Positions 24,204 through 34,168 of a DNA stretch of 64,000 bases are shown here, in pieces. Source of the stretch: Pirellulales bacterium (GTDB taxonomy: Bacteria > Planctomycetota > Planctomycetia > Pirellulales > UBA1268); contig JADHSL010000009.1 in NCBI GenBank assembly GCA_016776925.1, positions 1-64,000 on the forward strand, in the 5' to 3' direction. Numbering within the stretch: position 1 is the first letter of the stretch; each line of letters starts with the position of its first letter. Both the position numbers and the translations under genes were made by a program. The notes under the pieces are model-generated. The model was not told the DNA's origin and did not search any database. It saw only the letters and a program-made list of their open reading frames with translations.

Positions 24204-25610
24204 ATGCCAAGTCCGCGAACACTCCTTGATAAAATTTGGGACAATCACCTTATCTGTTCCCCAACAGGTGAGAATCCTTTGATTTATATAGACCGGCACC
24301 TTGTGCATGAAGTAACGAGTGCACAAGCATTCGAAGGTCTTCGATTAGCAGGCCGCCGTGTTCGAAGGCCTGAAGCGACTTTTGCAACGCCGGACCATAA
24401 TGTGCCAACGACGGATCGCCGGTTGCCAATTGCTGATCCAATTTCAAAACAGCAGATAGATACTTTACGAAATAACTGTAAAGAATTTGACATCCGACTT
24501 TTTGATCTAGACGACGCGGATCAAGGTATTGTTCATGTTATCGGGCCAGAGTTGGGTATTACTCAGCCGGGGATGACAATAGTGTGTGGCGATAGTCATA
24601 CCGCAACTCATGGGGCGCTAGGAGCTCTTGCCTTTGGGATTGGTACGAGTGAGGTAGAGCATGTTCTGGCAACGCAGGCACTCCGGCAATCAAAACCAAA
24701 AGCATTAGAAGTGCGGGTGCAGGGAAGCCTGCCCAATGGGGTCACAGCAAAAGATCTTGTGCTGTATATCATTGGTCAACTTACCACCGAAGGAGGGTCC
24801 GGTTATGTCATTGAATACACTGGAGAATGTATTCGTAGCCTTGGGATGGAACAGCGAATGACAGTTTGCAATATGTCAATCGAGGCGGGTGCCCGTGCAG
24901 GCATGATTGCACCAGACGCAGTAACATTTGATTATCTCCGTGGCCGAGATTTCGTGCCAAGGGACTTTGAAAAAGCTGTTCAAGAATGGCAGAAGCTTCC
25001 TTCTGATGAAGGGGCAACTTATGACCGAGTAGAGGTTTTTGAGTCTGCTGATATTGTGCCGCAGGTGACCTGGGGGACCAATCCAGCTCAAGTCGTGGGC
25101 GTTGATGCAGCCGTTCCTAATGTCGGTGCTATGAGTGATCCAAGTGAACGGTCTTCAGGAGTGAAGGCGCTGGAGTACATGGGGCTCTCTTCTGGTACTC
25201 AGATTACAGATATTCCACTTGATCGAGTTTTTATTGGATCGTGCACGAATAGTCGTATTGAGGACCTACGGGCAGCAGCTGCCGTTGTTCGAGGGTACCA
25301 CGTTTCGAGAGATATTCATGCGATGGTTGTACCCGGTAGTGGTCGTGTGAAGCGTCAGGCAGAGCATGAAGGACTCGATAAATTATTTGTAGCAGCAGGA
25401 TTTGAATGGCGAGAAGCTGGTTGCAGCATGTGTCTTGCGATGAATCCAGATACTCTTTCGGCGGGTCAACGATGTGCATCGACGAGTAACCGAAATTTTG
25501 AGGGTCGACAAGGACAGGGAGGTCGAACCCACCTTGTTTCCCCTGCTATGGCAGCGGCGGCGGCAGTTGAGGGACATTTTGTTGATGTCCGAAAATGGCA
25601 GTATCAATAG
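24204..25610 (+). CDS. leuC: 3-isopropylmalate dehydratase large subunit
   Basis: [99 protein letters not shown]. Confidence 0.96.
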   Translation: MPSPRTLLDKIWDNHLICSPTGENPLIYIDRHLVHEVTSAQAFEGLRLAGRRVRRPEATFATPDHNVPTTDRRLPIADPISKQQIDTLRNNCKEFDIRLFDLDDADQGIVHVIGPELGITQPGMTIVCGDSHTATHGALGALAFGIGTSEVEHVLATQALRQSKPKALEVRVQGSLPNGVTAKDLVLYIIGQLTTEGGSGYVIEYTGECIRSLGMEQRMTVCNMSIEAGARAGMIAPDAVTFDYLRGRDFVPRDFEKAVQEWQKLPSDEGATYDRVEVFESADIVPQVTWGTNPAQVVGVDAAVPNVGAMSDPSERSSGVKALEYMGLSSGTQITDIPLDRVFIGSCTNSRIEDLRAAAAVVRGYHVSRDIHAMVVPGSGRVKRQAEHEGLDKLFVAAGFEWREAGCSMCLAMNPDTLSAGQRCASTSNRNFEGRQGQGGRTHLVSPAMAAAAAVEGHFVDVRKWQYQ

Positions 25611-25666
25611 TTAGCTTGATTTAGTTAGCGTGATTTCAACTGTTTCAAGTTGAAGAGAGGTTTCCT

Positions 25667-26290
25667 ATGCAGTCTTTCACAAAGCATTCGGGTGTTGTCG
25701 CAGCGATGGACCGGTCGAATGTTGATACCGATCAGATAATACCGAAACAATTTTTGAAACGAATAGAGCGAACTGGATTCGGTCAATTTTTGTTTAATGA
25801 TTGGAGATTTCTCTCCGACGGTACGCCAGACCCTAGCTTTGAACTCAATCGTCCTGAGGCAGAGGGAGCAACAATTCTCCTTGCCAGGCGTAACTTTGGT
25901 TGTGGTTCGAGTAGAGAGCATGCTCCCTGGGCTTTAGCTGATTACGGGTTCCGATGTGTCATTGCACCTACGTTTGCAGATATTTTTTATTCCAATTGTT
26001 TTTCGAACAGTATCTTACCAATTCGGCTTTTGGAAGAAGATGTTGAGCAGTTGTTTGAACTTGCGAAAGCGGCGACAGCTAGTAATACAGGAAAGTACGA
26101 ATTGAATATTGATCTCAACGAGTGCACTCTTTTTGACGACGATAGTTTTCAGCGGTCATTTGAGGTGGAGCCATTCCGGAGACGCTGTCTCCTTGAGGGG
26201 CTTGATAACATTTCTTTGTCGCTAAAGCATACGGATGAAATCAGTGCCTGGGAGAAAGCACATGGGCTGCCTTCAGTAGTTTCCGGTTAG
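25667..26290 (+). CDS. leuD: 3-isopropylmalate dehydratase small subunit
   Basis: DRSNVDTDQIIPKQFLKRIERTGFGQFLF, LLARRNFGCGSSREHAPWALADYGFRCVIAPTFADIFYSNCFSNSILPI. Confidence 0.96.
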   Translation: MQSFTKHSGVVAAMDRSNVDTDQIIPKQFLKRIERTGFGQFLFNDWRFLSDGTPDPSFELNRPEAEGATILLARRNFGCGSSREHAPWALADYGFRCVIAPTFADIFYSNCFSNSILPIRLLEEDVEQLFELAKAATASNTGKYELNIDLNECTLFDDDSFQRSFEVEPFRRRCLLEGLDNISLSLKHTDEISAWEKAHGLPSVVSG

Positions 26291-26353
26291 GATAAGTGCA
26301 GCGTGAAGTGACACGAGAAGCAGTTTGAAGAAGTGCTTGAGGAGTGATACGAA

Positions 26354-26674
26354 ATGACACATTCTCGACGTCAAAAAATTGAGGCAATGTTGCAAGATGA
26401 GCCCGATGATATCTTTCTTCGCTACAGCCTGGCTCTTCTTATGGAGGCAGATGGTGAATGGGAGGCGTCGCTTGATATTTTGCAGGAGCTCGCGAGAGGT
26501 GCTCCTCCGTATGTGCCTGCTTATCAGATGGCGGCACAGCACCTTGTCAAATATGGAAAGCCGGAAGATGCACGTCGAGCACTTCGTGAGGGAATTGAAG
26601 AAGCTCGGCGCCAAGACCTGACCCATGCCGCCGGTGAGATGGCAGAATTGCTCGTCTCTATAGGTGATACTTAA
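26354..26674 (+). CDS. Small TPR-like protein
   Basis: 106 aa; DDIFLRYSLALLMEADGEWEASLDILQELARGAPPYVPAYQMAAQHLVKYGKPEDARRALREGIEEAR typical of TPR helices. Confidence 0.65.
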   Translation: MTHSRRQKIEAMLQDEPDDIFLRYSLALLMEADGEWEASLDILQELARGAPPYVPAYQMAAQHLVKYGKPEDARRALREGIEEARRQDLTHAAGEMAELLVSIGDT

Positions 26675-26680
26675 GCAGCC

Positions 26681-27727
26681 CTAGCTGGTCGTCTCCTCTA
26701 AGACAGGCGATGGCTCTGCTGCTTCAGAACCTTTTGTAATAACAAAGCCCATCTCTTTGATCATCCGATAATCGGCCTCAGGAAGCTGCCCTTCTGTAGT
26801 CAGGTAGTCACCAACAAAAATGGAATTGGCGGCATATAAGCCGAGAGGTTGTAGGCTGCCAAGATGAATCTCTCGGCCACCGGCAATACGGATTTCTGCA
26901 GCAGGGTTTATCAGTCGCATCATAGCAAGGCCTCGTAAGCAGTCACGAGGCGAGATCTCATCAACACCCTCAAGGGGTGTCCCGTCAATCGAATTTAAAA
27001 AATTGAGAGGAATTGACTCCACATTCATTTCTTTGAGGGCAAATGCCATGTCAATGAGATCATCAGCAGTCTCTCCCATTCCCATGATCCCACCACTACA
27101 GAGTTGGAGCCCTTCTGAGCGACATGCTTCAAGAGTTGCAATACGATCAGCGTATGTGTGTGTACTACATATTTCTCCGTAATGTCGCTCACTCGTGTTG
27201 AGATTATGATTCACTTTATCAACCCCGGCAGCTGCAAGCTTCTTTGCTTGGTCGGGTGTTAGTAAGCCAAGGCACGCGCATACATTGAGACCATATTGTT
27301 CCTTTATTTGAGGGACAACATGACAAACAAAATCAACTTCACGCTCTGTTGGACCGCGAGCTGAGATTACAATGCAAAATGTTTTCGATTGTCGCTCACT
27401 GGCGAGGCGGGCTGCTTCGAGTAACTTGGGCACGGAGAGCAAGTTGTATCGAGGAATTTCTGCATCAGAAACTTTTGATTGTGAGCAATATCCACAATCC
27501 TCTGGACAGAGCCCACTTTTTGCATTCATGAGAAAGAAAAGCTGAACCGTGTTGCCGAAAAAATGATGTCGTACCTGATATGTCGCTGCAAGAAGGTCGA
27601 GAATTTCGTCATCAGAAGAATTCAGGATTGCTCGAGCATCTTCTTTTTCAAGGGAACGGCCCGCGAGCACACCAGTTGCCATTTGGTGCCAGCGTGAGGC
27701 GGAGGTTGTTTCAAAGCTGCCTGTCAT
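26681..27727 (-). CDS. bioB: Biotin synthase
   Basis: Radical SAM CPEDCGYCSQS, AGVDKVNHNLNTSERHYGEICSTHTY, SIPLNFLNSIDGTPLEG. ORF extends to 27859, but Met at 27727 has an RBS-like ggaaaggaatcttATG. Confidence 0.95.
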   Translation of the reverse strand: MTGSFETTSASRWHQMATGVLAGRSLEKEDARAILNSSDDEILDLLAATYQVRHHFFGNTVQLFFLMNAKSGLCPEDCGYCSQSKVSDAEIPRYNLLSVPKLLEAARLASERQSKTFCIVISARGPTEREVDFVCHVVPQIKEQYGLNVCACLGLLTPDQAKKLAAAGVDKVNHNLNTSERHYGEICSTHTYADRIATLEACRSEGLQLCSGGIMGMGETADDLIDMAFALKEMNVESIPLNFLNSIDGTPLEGVDEISPRDCLRGLAMMRLINPAAEIRIAGGREIHLGSLQPLGLYAANSIFVGDYLTTEGQLPEADYRMIKEMGFVITKGSEAAEPSPVLEETTS

Positions 27728-27913
27728 AAGATTCCTTTCCAGAGCATAGAGAGAGTGTTCAGGATAGTAACCCGTAGACGCCTGATCAGAAAAGGATTTT
27801 GGTCGATTTTCTGGTGTTCTCTCGTTTCCGTAACCTAACGATTGATAGTTTGCAGTCAATTACAGGGCTCGGAATGCCTGCTGTGGGCAGCTGTTTTGGA
27901 ATGCGCTTAAAAA

Positions 27914-27953
27914 GCCTCGTTAGGCACTGCCCGAAATGAGGTGCAGTCGAGGC
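27914..27953 (-). terminator. Intrinsic terminator-like hairpin (or attenuator) on minus strand upstream of bioB
   Basis: GCCTCG/CGAGGC outer stem plus ACTGC/GCAGT inner stem; followed on the minus strand by ggctttttaa. Confidence 0.55.
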
Positions 27954-28204
27954 GTGGCGAGATATGCCGGAGAGACATAGAAAACACTGCAGGTTCTACT
28001 TCAGTCGTGCTGGGAATCATCAGCACGTGCGTTTATGATCCGCTCGTTTTCTATCCCAAAGGACCTGCGAGGAAGTAAAAAGGTGCCTTAGCCATTCCAT
28101 ATTTGATGGTGCTCTTATTAAAACCAAAGACGAGATGAGAGCATGGATAAGAGGACAGACGGTCCATTGCAGAGGTGCGTATTAGATTGCCAATGGCATC
28201 CGTA

Positions 28205-28579
28205 CTAAGAAGGATGGGAATTGTCGTACAGCGCCGCCCGTGAAGAAACGAGCCGTTGCCTTCTTTGAGATTTTGGCAAGGAGGCGAGTTGACCATGAAA
28301 TTGTAGCTGTCGATCATCAATACAATTGAGTAGGGGTTCCGCTAACTCATTCTGTTCGTTTAAGCAGTTCGCAAATTGCTCATGATCAGTGAATAGTTCA
28401 TCGATCGCTTCAACTGTAATAGCCCGAACGATGCATCGCTCGTTGCGGATATTAATTTCATAGTTTTCGGGTGCAGGCTGCTTGCAATCAAACGTCTTGA
28501 GACGATTGAGTCGATGCGTGACATTTTCAAGAAGGGTGTCATGTGGTGTATTTGCCATTCTGTTCTCCACGTGTACCAA
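28205..28579 (-). CDS. Hypothetical protein
   Basis: 124 aa open frame with plausible internal start MANTPHDTLLENVTHRLNRLKTFDCKQPAPENYEINI; no family recognised. Confidence 0.35.
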   Translation of the reverse strand: MVHVENRMANTPHDTLLENVTHRLNRLKTFDCKQPAPENYEINIRNERCIVRAITVEAIDELFTDHEQFANCLNEQNELAEPLLNCIDDRQLQFHGQLASLPKSQRRQRLVSSRAALYDNSHPS

Positions 28580-28839
28580 ATAGGTGCTGATGCGAGTAAA
28601 TGTTTCCTGCTTTGCCGAAAAAGGCTACCGAAACATGAACGAATGGTATGCAGATCCCGTGCCAATCGAAGAAGAAAAAAACATGACGCTGAGCAGGCAT
28701 CACGATTGCGCCAGTCGTCCTACTTTAACGTCTCGTAAGCTTCAGGAGTTGCACGGTCTTCCTATCTTGACGTGAACGACAGGCTCCTTGGGAACATAGT
28801 TTGAAAAAGTTTCAAACCGTTGCCCAATGACCGAAGGCT

Positions 28840-29643
28840 TTAGCAACCACCATTTTCGCATGAAGAGCGTTGGGGCATTGAATCTGAGCGACTTGAGGTG
28901 CTTGGTTCCGTTACTTGCTTGTGGTGCATCTTGTCACGCAGTTGTGCAGCTAATTCATAGTTCTCAGACTTGACTGCTTCAGCAAGTTGCTCATCGAGGG
29001 TGTCGCCTAATTCGAATCTTTTACGGACGCTCTCCCGCATGTCACGAAGACGGACAACAAGTTCGTCATTTTCAAATTGGTCTTCGGCTTCATACTGAAG
29101 AAATAATTCATGAAACGTGTCCAGCCCTTTATTAATCTCAGTAATAGCAAGTTCGGGACCATCATCATCGAGGGCAGCGAGTGCACTTGCCTGGATTCGG
29201 TGAAAGAGCACAAACGGTCGGTATTGTTCGTGCGAAAGAATCCATTCTTCATCAGGTGAGTGCTCCCGAACAAAATCCATGAAAGCAAGGCTGTGGTCGG
29301 CATCTTTTGCTGCTTTGCCGTATTCTCGTAGTGATAACCAGCACAGTCGGCGGTGGTAGTACTGCACGAATTCTCGGTCGGCTTCGGTGCACTGATCTTG
29401 GGAAAGTTCAAATTCTTCGCCTTCTCGTACAACCTCACCCACGAGGTAGTCAAAATAGGTTTCTGCGCCATGTGGCCGCGTGCCGTCGGGACGAAGTTCG
29501 CTTTCCATCTGTAACAGGCCCATATCAACACGCATCTGCAGAAGCTCTCTGCCGTCGCGTGCCGTGACACGACGTGCGTTGACTTCGCCCGGGATATAGT
29601 CCCAGTCTTCGATTACAGAATCGATATCTTGCGGTGATGGCAT
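28840..29643 (-). CDS. UVR-motif (UvrB/UvrC interaction domain) protein
   Basis: C-terminal LDEQLAEAVKSENYELAAQLRDKMHHK matches UVR motif; N-terminal region unclassified. Confidence 0.75.
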   Translation of the reverse strand: MPSPQDIDSVIEDWDYIPGEVNARRVTARDGRELLQMRVDMGLLQMESELRPDGTRPHGAETYFDYLVGEVVREGEEFELSQDQCTEADREFVQYYHRRLCWLSLREYGKAAKDADHSLAFMDFVREHSPDEEWILSHEQYRPFVLFHRIQASALAALDDDGPELAITEINKGLDTFHELFLQYEAEDQFENDELVVRLRDMRESVRKRFELGDTLDEQLAEAVKSENYELAAQLRDKMHHKQVTEPSTSSRSDSMPQRSSCENGGC

Positions 29644-29780
29644 AATATGTTTCTCTAAGGAAAGCTACCCACGACGTCGATGCATCCCAGCGTAATCCAG
29701 CCGCTATAATTTTCTACCAAATGGTCAATCATTCCAATAGAAGTATATCATTCGTCGGCTACTTGTCGGTCTGTAACGCT

Positions 29781-30212
29781 CTAGTCCATTATTTTTCGCC
29801 GGAGTTTTTTGGTTGCACTTCGATGTTTTTTTCTCTCCAGACGCCTAGTTTTTGATGCGCGCGTCGGTTGGGTTGCACGACGGGTTTTTGGTAGATCGAG
29901 TGCTTTTATGAGTAGAGCGGAGAGTTTTGCGAGGCAATCATTAATATTTCGGTTTTGTTCTCTGAACCGCTGGCTTGTGAGGACAAGTTCGCCGGCTGTT
30001 GTGACACGATTGCCGGCTTCAGTTCGTAGTCGTCGGGCAACCGCTGGTGAAAGAAAATCAGTTTGTTGAATATCAATACGGAGTTCCGCTCGTGAATTTG
30101 TTTTGTTGACGTGTTGGCCTCCCGGCCCTTGGCTGCGGGAGAATTGCCAGTGGATTGCATGAGCGGGTATGACAGTCTTGCCAATAAGGATGGATTTTTC
30201 GTCACGAGGCAT
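29781..30212 (-). CDS. arfB: Alternative ribosome-rescue factor / peptidyl-tRNA hydrolase ArfB
   Basis: SRSQGPGGQHVNKTNSRAELRIDI (GGQ) and basic C-terminal tail RKKHRSATKKLRRK. Confidence 0.88.
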   Translation of the reverse strand: MPRDEKSILIGKTVIPAHAIHWQFSRSQGPGGQHVNKTNSRAELRIDIQQTDFLSPAVARRLRTEAGNRVTTAGELVLTSQRFREQNRNINDCLAKLSALLIKALDLPKTRRATQPTRASKTRRLERKKHRSATKKLRRKIMD

Positions 30213-30317
30213 TGTGTTTTCGACTGCTCTGGTTGAAATGATATGGTAGCACCTTCGATTGATGCAGTCTGGCTGGTTGATCTGGCTGGTAGACGCAGGA
30301 GAGGGAAAGGCCTCCAG

Positions 30318-31751
30318 ATGAATGTATTGAGAATATTTGCAAAGTGCCTGATAAGTACTTTTATTGTGTATGGGAGTATATGCGGAAATGGATTCTCTCA
30401 GGACAGGGATGCTGACAGCAAGCCGGGCACGGATGAGCTGAACTCGTTATGGTCGAGGCCCGGCGAAGACTGGTCTTTATTTCTCGGGCCAACCGGAAAT
30501 GGGCGGAGTGAATTACGGGGTTTGGTGGTGCCTTGGGCGGAGACGGGGCCCCAAGTTTGTTGGACTATTGAACTTGGTGAGGGGTATTGTGGACCCTCGG
30601 TTTTCAAAGGTCGTGCGATTGTTTTTGATCGGATTGCAGGCGACGAACGGTTGCGGTGTGTTCATGCAGAAACAGGCGAACTTATTTGGGAGGAAAGGAG
30701 TCCAACGGGCTACGTTGATATGTTTGGGTACGATGGAGGTCCCCGATCATCACCAATACTTTGTGACGGCTACGTTATTTCGTATGGTGCAGAAGGCTTG
30801 TTGGCGTGCCGTCGGCTGGTAGACGGGAGCCTTCAGTGGAAGGTTGAGACAGGGAAAGAATTCCACGTTGTCCCCAATTTCTTTGGTGTGGGCGCGTCGC
30901 CTGTTATCTATAAGACAACTTCAGGCTCACAGAGAAAACTCGTCATTGTTCAGGTTGGTGGGAGTGGCAGTGACGGATCTCCGGCTGATCCGCAGCGACT
31001 TGACCTTGTGAAAGGCTTTGACAGCGGTCTGGTTGCATTTGATATTGAAAACGGAACTGAAGTCTGGCGAACGAGTAATGAGTTAGCGAGTTATAGTACT
31101 CCTCTGCTGAATACCTTCGATGGAGAAGTTCGACTGCTTGCCTGGATGCGTGATCGCTTGCTACTTATCGACCCGGAGTCAGGAGCTGTAAAAGACTCAT
31201 TTTTTTGGCGAGCCAAAGAATTATTTAGCGTTGTTGCCGCCAGCCCAGTTGTTCATGCTGCTGAAGTGCTTTTGTCTGAAACATATGGGCCGGGGAGTGT
31301 GCTTCTTGGTGTTGAGAATGATTTGTTTGTTGAACACCGCCGCGACCCTCCTCGTAGCCGTCACAGGAATTCATTGCGGTGCCATTGGGCGACTCCAGTG
31401 CTACACGATGGTTGTGTCTATGGTACGACAGGCCGTAATGCTGGTGATGCCTTATTTGTTTGTACCGATTGGAGAACAGGCGAATTGCATTGGAAAGAGC
31501 CTGGTCTTGGCAGGGCGGGCTGTGTGCTTGTTGACGGCGTCTTAATTGTTCTCAGTGAATTTGGCGAATTACTTGTCATCAAAGCTTCCAAGAAGACGTG
31601 TGAAATAATCAGTCGCTGTGAACTTGTGGATAGGCAAACCAGAGACACGTTGTTGAGTCCACCATGCTGGGCCTCACCCGTTGTGGCTCACGGGTATCTT
31701 TATATTCGTGGTGCCGGAAAGCTCGTGTGCATTGACCTCATGAATCAATGA
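30318..31751 (+). CDS. PQQ-like beta-propeller repeat secreted protein
   Basis: Signal-like N-terminus MNVLRIFAKCLISTFIVYGSICGNGFSQ; repeats such as VHAETGELIWEERSP, LVDGSLQWKVETG, DIENGTEVWRTS. Confidence 0.85.
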   Translation: MNVLRIFAKCLISTFIVYGSICGNGFSQDRDADSKPGTDELNSLWSRPGEDWSLFLGPTGNGRSELRGLVVPWAETGPQVCWTIELGEGYCGPSVFKGRAIVFDRIAGDERLRCVHAETGELIWEERSPTGYVDMFGYDGGPRSSPILCDGYVISYGAEGLLACRRLVDGSLQWKVETGKEFHVVPNFFGVGASPVIYKTTSGSQRKLVIVQVGGSGSDGSPADPQRLDLVKGFDSGLVAFDIENGTEVWRTSNELASYSTPLLNTFDGEVRLLAWMRDRLLLIDPESGAVKDSFFWRAKELFSVVAASPVVHAAEVLLSETYGPGSVLLGVENDLFVEHRRDPPRSRHRNSLRCHWATPVLHDGCVYGTTGRNAGDALFVCTDWRTGELHWKEPGLGRAGCVLVDGVLIVLSEFGELLVIKASKKTCEIISRCELVDRQTRDTLLSPPCWASPVVAHGYLYIRGAGKLVCIDLMNQ

Positions 31752-32062
31752 TGCCGTCGTCCTATTGCTACAACGAGACTTCGGCAGTGTGGGTGTTTCT
31801 TTTGTCAAGAGCAGGGTGAGAAGAAAATGAACTGTTCCAGTGCTTTCATGACTTCATGAGAGGATCAGAAAAAAATGCTATTTACGCAAGGAAATCCCAT
31901 TCCTGGAATTGTTTCGTCACTACGTAAATTTTCTATAGACAGTTCGGCATTCGGGCGACCATACTTTTCGCTTCGGTTTGACGAGTTCCTAATTTATCGG
32001 TGTGCCAAATTAAGTCTGTCTGACCGGCTTGTTGCTTTGTTCTATGTGCCGTCACGTGCAGG

Positions 32063-33001
32063 GTGAATTCGTTCATTATTCATACATCAGGCGGCACGCC
32101 CGATCCTGGAGAATTCTCGCCTATGCTTTCCTCAACGTCGTTGCGGATCGCAGTTAGTCAACTAGCGACGCTGCGATGGGGTCTTGCGGAAGAACTTTGC
32201 CATTACACTGAGCATGGCTTTGATGCGATCTCACTGTGGCGGCCAAAGTTGTCGGATTTATCTATTTGTGAGGCGAAAGAGCTTCTGGATAGTGCCGGTG
32301 TACGAGTCTCTTCTATTCAGTGGCCAGGAAGCTTTACTGGGAGTGAAGGCCAGACGTTTCGAGAAAGCCTTGAGGATTCCTACGAGGCTATCGACATTGC
32401 AGAGCAACTGGACTGCCCGCTTGTTGTCTTACGTACCGGAGCACGCGCTGGGCATACGCTCTCGCATGCTCGGCGACTGATACGGCTCGCCATTGAAGAA
32501 CTTGCTCCGGCCGCTGAAACAGCCGGAGTCACTCTTGTCATGAAGCCGTCGAAAGCCGAAGCCAGTTTTTTGACAACATTGAGAGACACGCTTGCGATGC
32601 TTGACGCCTCTGGTTGTCCGAATGTTGGCTTAGCAGTCGATCTTTGGTCATTTTCTGAGGAGCTGATTTCTTTACAAAGTGGAACGTCTGTATTCGAACG
32701 GACTAAAATTGTCTCAGTTGCTGATCAGGCCAAAAGTATTTCTTCCTGCTATGAAAGGTTGCCCCCCGGTGCTGGAGATCTTCCACTCACCGGATTGCTT
32801 CGTCTCCTTTTTGAGTCTGGGTACCGCGGTGAAATCGAGTTCGACCCAGTTGGGCAAACCGTTTCTTCCATGGGGTATGAAGAACTTCTAGCTTCACTTC
32901 GTCACTATGTTGATGATGTCCAGAGTGAATTGAATGTTGTCGAATACAACACTCGTCGCAGTAAAAAGCCTCTGGCGATGGCAGAAGTGTTTCCTCGGTA
33001 A
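32063..33001 (+). CDS. Sugar phosphate isomerase/epimerase (AP endonuclease family 2 TIM barrel)
   Basis: YTEHGFDAISLWRPKLSDL, LDCPLVVLRTGARAGHTLSHARRLIRLAIEELAPAAETAGVTLVMKPSKAEASF, GYRGEIEFDPVG. Start may be 32123. Confidence 0.8.
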   Translation: MNSFIIHTSGGTPDPGEFSPMLSSTSLRIAVSQLATLRWGLAEELCHYTEHGFDAISLWRPKLSDLSICEAKELLDSAGVRVSSIQWPGSFTGSEGQTFRESLEDSYEAIDIAEQLDCPLVVLRTGARAGHTLSHARRLIRLAIEELAPAAETAGVTLVMKPSKAEASFLTTLRDTLAMLDASGCPNVGLAVDLWSFSEELISLQSGTSVFERTKIVSVADQAKSISSCYERLPPGAGDLPLTGLLRLLFESGYRGEIEFDPVGQTVSSMGYEELLASLRHYVDDVQSELNVVEYNTRRSKKPLAMAEVFPR

Positions 33002-33009
33002 GAGGGTCT

Positions 33010-33963
33010 TCATTTGGGCTGCGGAGTAGGGTCTCTGAGATTCCACGCCTCGAGCCAAACAGCTTCGGTTGGCTCAAGATTGAAATCCTTGCGGAGTCGC
33101 TGGTCAAAGTCATGCATGTGCGCAGCACCATAGAAGATCGCTATGGACTTGGACCCTTTTTGTAATTGTTGTCGAAGAACAGATAAAGCAGCAGTGTTTC
33201 GGTCTGTAATTAACGATGACCCGTCTTCTCCACCAAAAGCTGTGGTCAATACTTCCATGTCAGAAAACTGCTCTGCGAGTAGTCGTTTCATTCGGAGTTC
33301 TCTATTTGATCCAAAAACAATGCCAAAGAGATCGCCGAGTGACAGGTCGGGTGAGTTCTTCTTTCCTTCTCCGTTCGCCCGATCCATGCTTTCCTGCATT
33401 AATTTTGAAAACATGGTCCACCATGATTCTCCCCTACGCTGCATTGCGGCGCTAAACTGTCGAGGTGAAAGATCTGCGTGGACAAAGTTCCGCGGCTTGT
33501 AATTTATCTCATCGAGTTGGAACTGGAGTCCTAGCAATTTCGTGAGTCCTTGCTGTGCCGTACCAATGGCTCCAGACGGCTTACCGCCAGCTTGTGGAAT
33601 ACGTGCATTTGGCGGAGCGACTAATTCATAGAGAACGGCGTCGTATGTCCGAAAAAGCATGTTTAGAGTTGAAAAGTATTCTCTTTCACCAATATGTACA
33701 GCAGCAACAAGATCCACATGAGTTGGCTGGTCAGACTTGTTCTGCCCGTGGCCGTATCGCACGACAGCAGTTTCAAGAGCGACTGGGCCACCATCCTCGT
33801 TGCGGTGAAGGCGTAAGAACTGAGGAGACTCACTAGGTTTTGAAGGTAATGGTGGGTCGGCTGCAGAAACAGAAAAAATCGTAGCTATGGCAACGTAGGC
33901 AAGAACTGAAGGTGGCGTCAAAAAGGTCCGCATGGCAGTTTGTCTCTGAGAGGTTTGTAACAC
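33010..33963 (-). CDS. TraB/GumN-like secreted protein
   Basis: HVDLVAAVHIGEREYFSTLNMLFRTYDAVLYELVAPP and SIAIFYGAAHMHDFDQRL; signal-like N-terminus. Confidence 0.7.
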   Translation of the reverse strand: MLQTSQRQTAMRTFLTPPSVLAYVAIATIFSVSAADPPLPSKPSESPQFLRLHRNEDGGPVALETAVVRYGHGQNKSDQPTHVDLVAAVHIGEREYFSTLNMLFRTYDAVLYELVAPPNARIPQAGGKPSGAIGTAQQGLTKLLGLQFQLDEINYKPRNFVHADLSPRQFSAAMQRRGESWWTMFSKLMQESMDRANGEGKKNSPDLSLGDLFGIVFGSNRELRMKRLLAEQFSDMEVLTTAFGGEDGSSLITDRNTAALSVLRQQLQKGSKSIAIFYGAAHMHDFDQRLRKDFNLEPTEAVWLEAWNLRDPTPQPK

Positions 33964-34168
33964 TTTACTTTAGCAGGCTTTCTTCCACTCGTTCCGTGGG
34001 GGAGCTCATTGCAGAATGGTAGGGCGGGTGAAATAGGGGGCTTGTCATTCAGAATAATCGTCATTGTTTCTCAACTTTAGTCAATGCGAATGATCGTTAG
34101 GACCGATACCAGAGAAGAATCCGCAGGTGCGGATCGATTTGGATACTGATCCTTGGGACGACTGAGCA

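Noticed and set aside
28051-28320. Minus-strand 89-aa ORF in the intergenic region
   Set aside because: Overlaps the better 28205-28579 candidate and has unconvincing composition.
28799-28817. Inverted repeat GTTTGAAA-aag-TTTCAAAC after the UVR gene as a terminator
   Set aside because: Only a 3-nt loop, AT-rich stem and no following T-run on either strand; left unassigned.
31875-32066. Small ORF upstream of the TIM-barrel gene
   Set aside because: 63 aa with no recognisable family and no supporting context.
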